A DNA stretch of 64,000 bases. It comes from Spirochaetales bacterium. GTDB taxonomy: Bacteria > Spirochaetota > Spirochaetia > Treponematales > Treponemataceae. The notes beneath the pieces were generated by a model. The model worked only from the letters and a program-made list of their open reading frames with translations. It did no database searches and was not told where the DNA came from. Positions within the stretch are counted from its first letter, which is position 1. Each line of letters opens with the position of its first letter. The position numbers and the translations under genes were made by a program. The DNA lies in contig QKEL01000003.1 in assembly GCA_003252395.1 (NCBI GenBank), forward strand, positions 81,546 to 145,545. Direction: 5' to 3'. This document shows positions 24,483-32,843 of this stretch, piece after piece.

Positions 24483-27209
24483 TTACAGCGGCTTGGAAAT
24501 GAACTTTGGCTTGAAAACGTTCAGCATTACCGGCAATACGGTCATGGCGGTCACGGAGCTGGTAAGCATAACCACCGCCACGAGGAAGCCGATGTAGCGG
24601 AGCACCACGAACTGGGAAAGGCAGAGCACCAGGAAGCCGAGGCCCACGGATACCGCGTTTACCACGATGGCCTTGCCCGACACCTTAAGGGTATTCATGG
24701 TCACCTCGTCGAGGTTGTCGCTCTTCAGGCGCTCGCCGTGGTAGTTGTTCATGAAGTGGATGGTGTAGTCCACGCCGATACCGATGGCGATGGAGCCGAT
24801 AAGGCTCGTTATCATGTCCAGATTGATTCCCGTAAGGCCCATGATCCCGAAGTTGATCAGGATGGCGAGCCCCAGGGGAATGGAGCCGATGAGCCCCGCA
24901 ACGGGCGACTTGAAGTAGATGGACAGGATGACGAAAACGATGGCGATCGCGAGGCCGAGGCTCGAGAGCTGGCTTCCGGTGATCATGTCCGTCAGCGATA
25001 CCTCCATTTCCGCGATTCCCGTGGCCTCGATGGAGTATCCCTCGGGGAATCGGTCGGCGGCGTACTGTTTCGCGTCGGCGATCACGGCGGCCACCACGGA
25101 GGTCTTGTGGGTGCGCAGCTGCACCTGCATGCGGGCGGCCTTGGGGGCCAGGGGATCGTCGGCGAACTGGTCGAGTGAACCGGAATACAGCAACAGGTAC
25201 TGGGACACCAGGTTTTTCAGTTCCGCCTCGGTCGCGACGGGGTACTTGGCCACGTCCGACGGGATTTCGTTGTACGCCGCGCCGCCGTAATTGAGCTCCT
25301 CTTCCAGGGCGGCGAGGAGTTCGCCGGCGGAGAGGTCTCCGCCGCCGGCCCGGGCGTACGCGCGGTTGAATAGATCGATTACCTCGCGGACGTTCGGGGT
25401 CGATTCGAGGGTTTCGGCGTTCGCCGCCGATGCCGCAAGGGCAGAGTCCGACGGGATAGCGGCCGCTTCTTCCTCTACTGCGGGCTCGTCGCCGAAGAAG
25501 CTGGAGAAATCGTCGCCGGAGGACGCGTCGGACGCCGAGTCGTCGGCGAAGAAGCTCGAAACCTCGGCGCCGCTTGCCGAGGCGTCATTCGGGGCGGCGA
25601 CCGCCGGGTCCTCCGCCGGTGCGGAGTGCATCACCTTGTTCATGCGCTTGATAAAGTCCGAGAAGGACACGATCTTGCCGATCTCGGGGTGCCGCTCCTG
25701 GAGATAGACGGCAAGCCCGTCCATTTCCTTAAGGATCGCCGGGTCGGCCAGGTCGCCCTTCTCCTGCCCCGTGATCACGAAGCTGAACAGGTTGGTGCCC
25801 GCGAATTTATCGTCGATGGCGGCGGCGTCGCGTCGCATCTGCGAGTCCTCGGGGAAGTACTCGATCAGGGAGGATTCCACGTTGAGCCGGGAAAGGCCCC
25901 AGAAGGAAAGGCCTAAGATCGCGGCCACGGCGATTACGGCGCGGCCGCGGCGCTTGTTCAGGTAGCCGTAAATCTGGCCCACCGCGGTGTCCTTCCAGCC
26001 CGGGTCGCCGGCCTTCGCGTCGCCTGCCGCGGCCGGTGCGCTTTTGCCCTTCTTGGCGGCCTTGGCGGCGAGTTGCCGGTTCACCGACTTGACGGGCTTC
26101 ACGCTCAGTAGCGCCGGGATAAGGACCAGGGAAAGCACCAAGGCGATGGTCACGCCCACGGCGCTGAATATGGCGAAGGTCTTTAAGGGAACGATGGGGC
26201 TCGTCACGGTGGAAATGAAACCCGCGATGGTGGTGACTCCCGCCAGGGCCACGGGCGCGATCATTTTCTTCACGGAGAGCGCGATAAGGTCCCGGTGCGT
26301 TTCCGCGGTGAGCTCGCCGGTCACCGAGCGAAGGTCCTCGTAGTAGTGGTTGACCACGTGGATTCCGTAGGCGGAACCCACCGCGATAAGGAGAACCGGC
26401 AGGGTACTGGAGACGATGGTGAAGTGGGTCCCCGTGAGGGCCATGAGCCCGACGGTCCACACCGTGCTAATCACCACCGTGATGAGGGGAAGCAGGGTTC
26501 CCTCCAGGTTTCCGAAGGAAAGGAAGAGGATAATGAGCACCACGAGGCTCACCAGGGGAATCAGCGCGACGAGGTCCGTGTGCATGTATTCCTTGGCGCG
26601 CTCGGAAAGAACCGGGTCGCCGGCGAGCCGCATGGTCAGGTTGTCGTTCCCGTACTTGTCCACGATGGCGCTCGTGGCCTTATAGAGCTCGCTCATCTGG
26701 GCGGCCGAGATAGTATGGTCCACGTTAATGATGATCTGGCTTCCCTTGAAGTCGTCAGACACCACCACGCGGCCGTACATTTCCTCCCAGTCGACGATAC
26801 GCTGCCGAAGCGTCTCCAGCTCCGCCTGAGAGCCCGTGAAGCCCTCGGGAACCAGCCGTTCCGCGGACATGCCCCCGTCTATCGCGGCGATGTAGTCGAT
26901 GTTGGATAGGGACTGGATTCTCTCGATGTGGTCGAGCCCTTCGAGGTCAGCCGTGATCGCGCCGATGGTCTTCAACGTATCGGCGGTAAGGATCGTGCCC
27001 CGCTTCGCCTCGATGGCGATATCCATGAGGATCTGGCTCCCGTAGGTATCGTCCAGATTCCGTACCCGAACGTACGAGGGATGGTCATAGGGGAAAAAGG
27101 CCTTTACCTCGTTATCCAGGATAATCCGGGGTATCATTGCCCCGAATAGCGCCGTGACCGCCAGGGTGACGGCGATGACGATCCATGATTTCCGTATTCT
27201 TTTGTCCAT
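24483..27209 (-). CDS. MMPL/RND-family transporter
   Basis: 908 residues, two RND repeats with about 12 membrane helices and two large periplasmic loops. Examples are TLPVLLIAVGSAYGIHVVNHYY in helix 4 and LIGSIAIGIGVDYTIHFMNNYH in helix 10. The MMPL/HpnN-like class moves lipids or hopanoids outward using the proton gradient. The second periplasmic loop (about residues 530-603) contains a Ser/Asp/Ala-rich insertion with a repeated SSFF-acidic motif. Start MDKRIRKSW at 27209 is set by GAGAGGT upstream. Likely regulated by the TetR gene 162 bases upstream. Confidence 0.88.
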   Translation of the reverse strand: MDKRIRKSWIVIAVTLAVTALFGAMIPRIILDNEVKAFFPYDHPSYVRVRNLDDTYGSQILMDIAIEAKRGTILTADTLKTIGAITADLEGLDHIERIQSLSNIDYIAAIDGGMSAERLVPEGFTGSQAELETLRQRIVDWEEMYGRVVVSDDFKGSQIIINVDHTISAAQMSELYKATSAIVDKYGNDNLTMRLAGDPVLSERAKEYMHTDLVALIPLVSLVVLIILFLSFGNLEGTLLPLITVVISTVWTVGLMALTGTHFTIVSSTLPVLLIAVGSAYGIHVVNHYYEDLRSVTGELTAETHRDLIALSVKKMIAPVALAGVTTIAGFISTVTSPIVPLKTFAIFSAVGVTIALVLSLVLIPALLSVKPVKSVNRQLAAKAAKKGKSAPAAAGDAKAGDPGWKDTAVGQIYGYLNKRRGRAVIAVAAILGLSFWGLSRLNVESSLIEYFPEDSQMRRDAAAIDDKFAGTNLFSFVITGQEKGDLADPAILKEMDGLAVYLQERHPEIGKIVSFSDFIKRMNKVMHSAPAEDPAVAAPNDASASGAEVSSFFADDSASDASSGDDFSSFFGDEPAVEEEAAAIPSDSALAASAANAETLESTPNVREVIDLFNRAYARAGGGDLSAGELLAALEEELNYGGAAYNEIPSDVAKYPVATEAELKNLVSQYLLLYSGSLDQFADDPLAPKAARMQVQLRTHKTSVVAAVIADAKQYAADRFPEGYSIEATGIAEMEVSLTDMITGSQLSSLGLAIAIVFVILSIYFKSPVAGLIGSIPLGLAILINFGIMGLTGINLDMITSLIGSIAIGIGVDYTIHFMNNYHGERLKSDNLDEVTMNTLKVSGKAIVVNAVSVGLGFLVLCLSQFVVLRYIGFLVAVVMLTSSVTAMTVLPVMLNVFKPKFISKPL

Positions 27210-27224
27210 GCGTTTACCTCTCTG

Positions 27225-27278
27225 CATTGGATATGTATACAATGTACTTTCTGTGTCTTTATTGCACACTATGTGTAA
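27225..27278. promoter_or_regulatory. Two imperfect palindromes upstream of the RND transporter
   Basis: CATTGGATATGTATACAATG (27225-27244; 8 of 10 pairs) and TTGCACACTATGTGTAA (27262-27278; 6 of 8 pairs) lie in an AT-rich 162-base gap between the TetR gene and the transporter gene. Candidate TetR operators. Confidence 0.4.
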
Positions 27279-27371
27279 TCTAAGCACGCAAAGAGTCTTG
27301 GTCAAGAGAATTTTAGGTCGTCATGAGCGCTTTTTATTCGGTTTTTTTCCGGAGGTTCGTTCGGCCCTCGC

Positions 27372-28007
27372 TTAGGCCTTCACGTAGAGGTTGAAGATCT
27401 CAAAAGTCTTGGAAAGAAAATCCTCGGAGGTTCTATGAGTGGCGAGCCGCACGACGTCGGTTTCTAAAACGGCGTTCTGGACGGCCCCGTGAACGAGGCT
27501 CACCAAGGCCGCCGCGGTCCGCTCGGGGTCATTCATCGGCCGAACGGTCCCGTCAGCGGCTCCCTCCGTGATGAAGTTCGCCACGATAGAAACGATTTGG
27601 TCGATATGCTTAAAACAGTCGCGGGCAAGCTCGTTGTCCACCCCCAGGGAGCGGATGCTGTCGGAGAAATTGACGATGAACTGGAAGCCCCCCGGATCGG
27701 TTTGGTACATGCGGCGGTACATATCGAAGGTAAGTTCCATGCGCTCGATGCCCGTCTTGCCCCGACTATGGATATCCTCGATCTGTTCCAGAAGGCGGGA
27801 AAGCGTATCCGCCGCCGCCGCGAGGGAAACTTCTTCCTTGCTCCGAAAGTAATGGTATATCGTACGACGGCTTAGGTCCGAGTTATCGGCGATGTCGTTC
27901 ATCGTCGTTCCGGAGAATCCCTTGGAAAGAAAAATCGCCTTCGCGGCGGTGATTATCTCGCCGATACGCCGTTGACGATCCCTGTGCCGCCGTTGTTCTA
28001 TGCCCAT
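27372..28007 (-). CDS. TetR-family transcriptional repressor
   Basis: 211 residues. N-terminal TetR helix-turn-helix: GEIITAAKAIFLSKGFSGTTM, then DIADNSDLSRRTIYHYFRSKEE. The C-terminal ligand domain is of unknown specificity. I chose MGIEQRRHRDRQRR at 28007, since the longer frame upstream looks like random coding. Located directly upstream of the RND/LolA-like/barrel operon, with palindromes in between, so it probably represses that operon. A lipid or antimicrobial compound is a plausible ligand. Confidence 0.88.
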   Translation of the reverse strand: MGIEQRRHRDRQRRIGEIITAAKAIFLSKGFSGTTMNDIADNSDLSRRTIYHYFRSKEEVSLAAAADTLSRLLEQIEDIHSRGKTGIERMELTFDMYRRMYQTDPGGFQFIVNFSDSIRSLGVDNELARDCFKHIDQIVSIVANFITEGAADGTVRPMNDPERTAAALVSLVHGAVQNAVLETDVVRLATHRTSEDFLSKTFEIFNLYVKA

Positions 28008-28071
28008 AAATGCCCATGATACGGGTGATGGGGCGATTTTGCAAGCATAATGCCCGAAGCTTCGCCTTGGG

Positions 28072-28100
28072 TTGTGCCTGTCGCGGATACCCGGTATGCT
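28072..28100 (+). promoter_or_regulatory. Candidate leaderless promoter of the FemX-like gene
   Basis: -35 TTGTGC (28072-28077), 17-base spacer, -10 TATGCT (28095-28100). The ATG follows six bases later and has no ribosome site. Confidence 0.4.
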
Positions 28101-28106
28101 TGGGGC

Positions 28107-29171
28107 ATGACGCTCTACCCGGTCAGGCACGGCGAGGTGCCCGGCTCCGACAACCTTTTCCAGAGCGGCTTTTGGGCGCGGTTCAAGGAAGCCGCCGGTC
28201 AGGAGTCGCTCAGTTTTACCGTACGCCACGGCGAAGCGGTCTTTCCCCTGATAGCGATTTTACGAAAGGGCCCGAACGGCAACCGCTACGCCTATGTCCC
28301 GCGGGGACCCGTCCACGATCCCGGGGAGGGAAGCCGCGGCCGCTTTTTGGAAGAACTCTCGGCGGTTCTCGCGCCCTATCTCCCCGCGGATACCGCCTGC
28401 GTTCGCTACGATACCGTTTTCCCCTCCCCCTTCACCGGCCCGGAGTTCTACTCCCCGAACGGGCAATGGAAAGGCGCGCCGAGAGCGGGCGTTCGCGAGC
28501 TCAGGATGAATTGGGGAACCGAGCGGCATGCCCTCCGAAAGGCGCCCTTCGATCATCTGAGCCCCGATACGGTCGTGATCGACCTACGCCCGAGCGAAGG
28601 GGAAATTCTCGCCCGGATGAGGCAAACGACCCGGAACAGCGTCAGGAGGGCATGGCGTTCCGGAGCGGAGTTTCGGCTACGGGACCGTTCATGGCTTGGG
28701 GAATGGTACCGAATTTACGCGGATACGGCGGACCGAAAGGGATTTTACCGCGAAGCGTTCCCCTATTTTGAAACCCTCGTCTCCCTGGGAGAGCGGGAAA
28801 CCGCCGACAGGGGACCGAAATTCCTTATCATGTCCGCCGAAAAGGACGGCCGGGCGATCGCCGGGATTATCGTGGCCCTATACGGAAGGCAGGCGTACTA
28901 TCTCTACGCGGGGTCTACCTTGGAAATGCGGGAATGCATGCCGAACTACGGCCTTCAATGGGCCGCGATCGAGACGGCGAAGGCGGCGGGTTGCGAACGG
29001 TACGATTTACTCGGCGTACCGCCCAACAACGATCCGAGGCATTCCTTGTACGGCCTGTATACCTTTAAAACCGGGATGGGCGGGCAGATTGCGCATTGGA
29101 GCGGGTGCTGGGATTATCCGTACGACGAGGATGCCTACGAACGGCTCATTAACGCGGAAAATTTGGCTTAA
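28107..29171 (+). CDS. FemABX-like peptidoglycan bridge-forming acyltransferase
   Basis: 354 residues made of two GNAT-like halves. The features are DTVVIDLRPSEGEILARMRQTTRNSVRRAWRSG, whose Arg/Thr strip is diagnostic of FemX/FmhB proteins, then AIAGIIVALYGRQAYYLYAGS and GLYTFKTGMGGQIAHWSGCWD near the end. The family adds amino acids from aminoacyl-tRNA to the lipid II side chain. Start MTLYPVRHGEVPGSD at 28107 is favoured by the promoter position. It is divergent from the TetR gene with only 99 bases between. No other wall genes adjoin. Confidence 0.82.
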   Translation: MTLYPVRHGEVPGSDNLFQSGFWARFKEAAGQESLSFTVRHGEAVFPLIAILRKGPNGNRYAYVPRGPVHDPGEGSRGRFLEELSAVLAPYLPADTACVRYDTVFPSPFTGPEFYSPNGQWKGAPRAGVRELRMNWGTERHALRKAPFDHLSPDTVVIDLRPSEGEILARMRQTTRNSVRRAWRSGAEFRLRDRSWLGEWYRIYADTADRKGFYREAFPYFETLVSLGERETADRGPKFLIMSAEKDGRAIAGIIVALYGRQAYYLYAGSTLEMRECMPNYGLQWAAIETAKAAGCERYDLLGVPPNNDPRHSLYGLYTFKTGMGGQIAHWSGCWDYPYDEDAYERLINAENLA

Positions 29172-29182
29172 AAGGACGCGTC

Positions 29183-29227
29183 CTACCGACCTACCTACCG
29201 ACCTACCTACCGACCTACCTACCGACC
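29183..29227 (+). repeat. 12-bp tandem repeat, three full copies plus nine bases
   Basis: Unit CTACCGACCTAC at 29183-29194, 29195-29206 and 29207-29218, then CTACCGACC at 29219-29227. It begins 11 bases after the FemX-like stop codon. Confidence 0.8.
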
Positions 29228-29323
29228 GGTAGGTAGATGAACCACAAAAATATGCAGGCAGATTGCGAGATTCGCAGCCAGTGATCGATCTACCTTTCCG
29301 ACTGACCTACCTACCGGTCGGTA
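29220..29323. repeat. 17-bp perfect inverted repeats bounding a 70-bp segment
   Basis: Left arm 29220-29236 (TACCGACCGGTAGGTAG) and right arm 29307-29323 (its exact complement). The left arm overlaps the end of the tandem repeat. The enclosed 70 bases hold no recognisable gene. It lies between two converging genes. Confidence 0.75.
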
Positions 29324-29334
29324 ACCCGGGGAAG

Positions 29335-30321
29335 TCAGCGGCGAAGCAGCTCGTCAACGCACATCGAATACTCCTCAAGCCCCCGAACCCTGGCCAACCG
29401 AGCCATATACCGCTTACCGTCGGGCAACCAATAGGAAAGATACGTCCAAATCTCCTTCATTTTATCCAGCACATGGGCCGGACCGAAGAGCACCGAACGG
29501 TAGCGGTTGAATACATCGTCATGAAAGGGCGCGATTCCCGCCAACCAGGCCACGCTCCCCGGTTTTGGGAAGTCGACGCGCGATAGAGCGCCGTCAAGTC
29601 CCCTGTCCAGATACGCGCGGATTCGAGACGGGAGATAGGGGTCGTATAAGGCGCCGCGGCCGAGCATCCACCCGGACGCGTTCGGGAAGGCGGTTTGCGT
29701 CGCGCGGAAGGACGGAAGGTCGAAGACGTCCCCGTTGCCAATCACCGGATGGGCGCACGAGGCGGCTGCCTCGGCGTATTCGGCGAGATGGACGGAACCG
29801 CGGTACATTTGCGTTCCCACGCGACCGTGGATGGTCACCGAGGCGAGCGGATACCGGTTCAAGACCGGCATAAAAGACCGCCACTCCTCAACGTCCGCGC
29901 GTCCAAGGCGAATCTTGACCGAGACTGCCGGCACGTCCCCAGCGCGGAAGACGGTATCCAAAAAGCGGTCTATCCGGTCAGGATGGGGAAGGAGTCCCGA
30001 GCCGCGGTATTTCTTGGCGACCATGGGATACGGGCACCCAAGATTCCAGTTGACCTCGCCGTATCCGGCATCGCGCAGTACCCGGGCGGAATCCGCGAAA
30101 CTGGCGCCCTCGTTGCCCAAAATTTGCGGAACCAAGGGAATCGGGAGCTCGGGCTGGGGGATGACGTCCTTGAAATGGGTTTTCCGGACAGAAGACCCGG
30201 GGACGGCGAGGATAAACGGAGCCATGGCCGAGTCGAAACCGCCGAAATGAGCGAACCACGCGGCCCGAAAGTGCCGGTTTGTTACCCCGTGAAGGGGCGC
30301 GAGCTGTACTGTGAAGGGCAT
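29335..30321 (-). CDS. dus: tRNA-dihydrouridine synthase
   Basis: 328-residue FMN enzyme reducing uridines in the D-loop of tRNA. TIM-barrel start LAPLHGVTNRHFRAAW. The catalytic cysteine lies in VNWNLGCPYPMVAKKYRGSG, and SVKIRLGR, SVTIHGRV, HPVIGNGDV and MLGRGALYDP are the flavin and tRNA-contact strips of the family. Length is normal. It starts 11 bases after the stop of the UPF0340 gene, suggesting an operon. Which uridine it modifies cannot be told from sequence. Confidence 0.92.
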   Translation of the reverse strand: MPFTVQLAPLHGVTNRHFRAAWFAHFGGFDSAMAPFILAVPGSSVRKTHFKDVIPQPELPIPLVPQILGNEGASFADSARVLRDAGYGEVNWNLGCPYPMVAKKYRGSGLLPHPDRIDRFLDTVFRAGDVPAVSVKIRLGRADVEEWRSFMPVLNRYPLASVTIHGRVGTQMYRGSVHLAEYAEAAASCAHPVIGNGDVFDLPSFRATQTAFPNASGWMLGRGALYDPYLPSRIRAYLDRGLDGALSRVDFPKPGSVAWLAGIAPFHDDVFNRYRSVLFGPAHVLDKMKEIWTYLSYWLPDGKRYMARLARVRGLEEYSMCVDELLRR

Positions 30322-30332
30322 GAAGGCTACGC

Positions 30333-30884
30333 TTACCCGAGATCCGGGTCGTACACCGCCCGCTCGCCGCCGACGTACGGAGGCCTCGTGCGGGCGAGCA
30401 CTAAGGGCGCCTCCCCGATCCGCGACACCGAGACCCGAACCGGTACCGCGACCCGGTCCAAGTGCATTCCGATTAGCGTGTTTCCGATATCCACGCCGAG
30501 GGAAGCCTTGACCGATTCCACCAAGACGGGGTGGTCCATACCTTCATACGCCGCCGTCGCGAAAGACCCTCCGGCGGTGGGCTGCGGCACCGCGTTCACC
30601 CGGCGGAGCCCATACGGGCGAACGGCCTCCCGTTCCACCACGAGGGACCGATTCAGGTGCTCGCAGGTTTGGGCCGCGAGAAACAGGGCATGGTCGCGGC
30701 AAAATTCCGAAAGGGTCTCGAAAATCACCAGGGCGATTTCCGGGCTCCCCCCGGTCCCGATGCGCCGGCCGGCGACTTCGCTGGTACTGCATCCGGCGAC
30801 GAATAGTGACCCTTCCTCGACCCGTGCCGCCTTCCATAAGTCCGCTAGAGCGGCCCTCAAGTCGTTCCGAATCGCCTCGATCAT
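30333..30884 (-). CDS. UPF0340 (TIGR01440, YwlG-like) protein
   Basis: 183 residues. The strips GCSTSEVAGRRIGTGGS, CEHLNRSLVVEREA and NAVPQPTAGGSFATAAY identify the UPF0340 family, whose role is unknown. Full length. Strong ribosome site AGGAGG before the ATG. First gene of a likely pair with dus. Some annotations call relatives a thiamine- or nucleotide-metabolism accessory, which this sequence does not support either way. Confidence 0.88.
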   Translation of the reverse strand: MIEAIRNDLRAALADLWKAARVEEGSLFVAGCSTSEVAGRRIGTGGSPEIALVIFETLSEFCRDHALFLAAQTCEHLNRSLVVEREAVRPYGLRRVNAVPQPTAGGSFATAAYEGMDHPVLVESVKASLGVDIGNTLIGMHLDRVAVPVRVSVSRIGEAPLVLARTRPPYVGGERAVYDPDLG

Positions 30885-30964
30885 GCGTTATCCTCCTGAG
30901 CGCGGGTTGTCCGGTCAAAACAAAACTACCCCCACGATTCGCGTTCGTCAAGGCGGCGTACCCG

Positions 30965-30994
30965 TCGACGCGATGCCGGGGCGGCGGGTATACT
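30965..30994 (+). promoter_or_regulatory. Candidate leaderless promoter of the acidic-protein gene
   Basis: -35 TCGACG (30965-30970), 18-base spacer, -10 TATACT (30989-30994), six bases before ATG 31001; no ribosome site. Confidence 0.4.
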
Positions 30995-31000
30995 CAAGCC

Positions 31001-31981
31001 ATGCTATATCTCAACCCCACGAAACGGCGCCTCGGAGTCGAAACGGTGGGCGCCGAAGAGGAAATCATGGACCTCTACGACGCCCTTTTGGAATTGATCG
31101 AATGTGCGGACGGTATCGATGACGAGGGGGTAGTCAATCTCACGGATACCAATGCCCACTTATTCGACTTTCTCGATTTGCTTCGGCATCCGGAACCGAT
31201 TCCCGAAGAATACCTTGCCCCCGCAGAAACGCCCTCCAAGAGGGGCAAACCCTCCGCGACGCCCGAAAGCGAAACAGATGAGCCGGGAAGGCCAAAGGTC
31301 TTGGCCTTCCCGGGCGTAACCCTGGACGAAGTCGGAAAGGAAGCTGATGAGGAAGAAACGGACGTTGACGACGACGTTGACGACCTTGACATAGACGGCT
31401 TTATCAAAAACGCCGATTTACCCGATGACATCATCGCGGCGCTGGAGGAATTCCGCGCGACCGGCAAGCTCAGCGACGCCCTTGACGGCGACGACGAAAG
31501 CCTTTTTGTGGACGACGACCTGATGGTTCGCATGATCTGGCCCGAAGCGGTGCATTTGGCCTTTACCCTCAACGAATACCTCGGTTGGAGCGCTTCCGCG
31601 CGCGACGCGGCCTGGGCCCGGGAGATCCGCTGGAGGCCGGCTTACGGAACGGTGCTTCGGTATCAGGCCCAGCTGATCGACTGCATTTGCGACGCCCTCC
31701 CGGAGAAACAAGCCGACCAGGCACGGGAATTGCTCGAAAGCCCGAAGGTATCGGTTAAGGACATCTGCTTTCAGTATATAGACTTGCTCAACGAGGAATT
31801 CGTCCTTGCCACCGCAAAGCGGAGAAAGGCCATGCTCGGTCCCGTCATCGCCGAAATAGCGAAGAGCGGTCCCCGGAACGAGAAAATCCGCAAGGAAGCC
31901 GAGGCGAAAGCCCGGGAATTGGACTGCCCGGTCGAGGAAATTTCCTTTACCGGGGAAATGCCGGCCGACCTGGAATGGTAA
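31001..31981 (+). CDS. Acidic protein of unknown function
   Basis: 326 residues. An N-terminal segment (1-70, MLYLNPTKRRLGVETVGAEE) with acidic helices, a linker (70-150) very rich in Asp, Glu and Lys (DEEETDVDDDVDDLDIDG), and a helical C-terminal domain (170-326). That domain contains MIWPEAVHLAFTLNEYLGWSA, EKQADQARELLESPKVSVKDI and KRRKAMLGPVIAEI. No signal peptide or membrane helix. No family recognised. Its final codons overlap the start of the methyltransferase gene by seven bases, so the two are likely cotranscribed and coupled. Confidence 0.7.
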   Translation: MLYLNPTKRRLGVETVGAEEEIMDLYDALLELIECADGIDDEGVVNLTDTNAHLFDFLDLLRHPEPIPEEYLAPAETPSKRGKPSATPESETDEPGRPKVLAFPGVTLDEVGKEADEEETDVDDDVDDLDIDGFIKNADLPDDIIAALEEFRATGKLSDALDGDDESLFVDDDLMVRMIWPEAVHLAFTLNEYLGWSASARDAAWAREIRWRPAYGTVLRYQAQLIDCICDALPEKQADQARELLESPKVSVKDICFQYIDLLNEEFVLATAKRRKAMLGPVIAEIAKSGPRNEKIRKEAEAKARELDCPVEEISFTGEMPADLEW

Positions 31982-32781
31982 GGAGGGAGGGCCCGGCGAG
32001 GGATTCCACGAAACGCTTTTCGGACCGGGTTGAGAACTACGTTCGGTACCGGCCCTCCTACCCCGACTCGCTCTTTCGGTTTCTCGCCGATTCGGGGCTG
32101 ATCGCGCCGAACGGCGGGCAATTCTCCGCCGCCGACGTGGGCGCGGGAACGGGAATCTTCACCGCCCTCCTCGCGCGCCGGCTCGCCCCCCTCGGCGGCG
32201 CGGTTTTCGCCGTCGAACCCAACGACGATATGCGCGACGCGGGCATTCGCCACTGCGAAGCGCTGCCGAACGTCGCCTTCCTTCCCGGAACCGCGGAGAA
32301 TACCGGACTCCCGCCCTCTTCGCAGGATCTCGTTACCGTCGCCCAAGCCTTCCATTGGTTCAATCCCGAGCGCTCGGTCGCCGAGTTTTCAAGGATTCTG
32401 AGGCCACGGGGAAAGCTTGCCCTCGTTTGGAACAATCGGCTCAGCGACACCCCGTTCCAGGCGGAATACGACCGCCTCGTTTCGACGTACGCCCCGGAAT
32501 ACCATGAGGTAACGCACCGCAACGTGGAACCGGAGAGCCTCAAACCCCTGTTCGCCGGGGATTGGGCATGCGGGGAATTCGAATATGAACAGCGCTTTGA
32601 TCTTTCGGGCGCGCAAGGCCGCGCGCTATCGTCTTCCTACTGCCCGAAGGAAGGGGAAAAAGGCCACAAAGAAATTATGGAGGGCATTGAGGCAGCCTTA
32701 GGCCGATTCGGCGAAGGCGGCCTCGTTTCCTTTCATTACCGCACGATACTGCACTACGGCACCCCGAAGCGCGGTTTTTAA
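31975..32781 (+). CDS. Class I SAM-dependent methyltransferase
   Basis: 268 residues. SAM-binding motif I is SAADVGAGTGIFTALLA, motif II FAVEPNDDMRDAG, and a post-motif strip DLVTVAQAFHWFNPERSVAEFSRILRPRGKLALVWNN matches the family of small-molecule and ubiquinone-type methyltransferases. The ATG overlaps the upstream stop codon region. Substrate not inferable from sequence; the partner acidic protein is unknown. Confidence 0.85.
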   Translation: MVRREGPARDSTKRFSDRVENYVRYRPSYPDSLFRFLADSGLIAPNGGQFSAADVGAGTGIFTALLARRLAPLGGAVFAVEPNDDMRDAGIRHCEALPNVAFLPGTAENTGLPPSSQDLVTVAQAFHWFNPERSVAEFSRILRPRGKLALVWNNRLSDTPFQAEYDRLVSTYAPEYHEVTHRNVEPESLKPLFAGDWACGEFEYEQRFDLSGAQGRALSSSYCPKEGEKGHKEIMEGIEAALGRFGEGGLVSFHYRTILHYGTPKRGF

Positions 32782-32809
32782 AGCCCCCTAAACCGTGGAA
32801 AACCGCGAA

Positions 32810-32833
32810 CCGATACGCAATACTCTGTATCGG
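32810..32833 (+). promoter_or_regulatory. Hairpin in the leader of the response-regulator gene
   Basis: CCGATAC (32810-32816) and GTATCGG (32827-32833) with a 10-base loop, ending a few bases before the ribosome site GGGGG of the next gene. It could tune translation or be incidental. Confidence 0.3.
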
Positions 32834-32843
32834 GGGTAGTGTT

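Noticed and set aside
29183..29323. Tandem repeats considered as a CRISPR array
   Set aside because: Units are only 12 bases with no spacers and no cas genes nearby.
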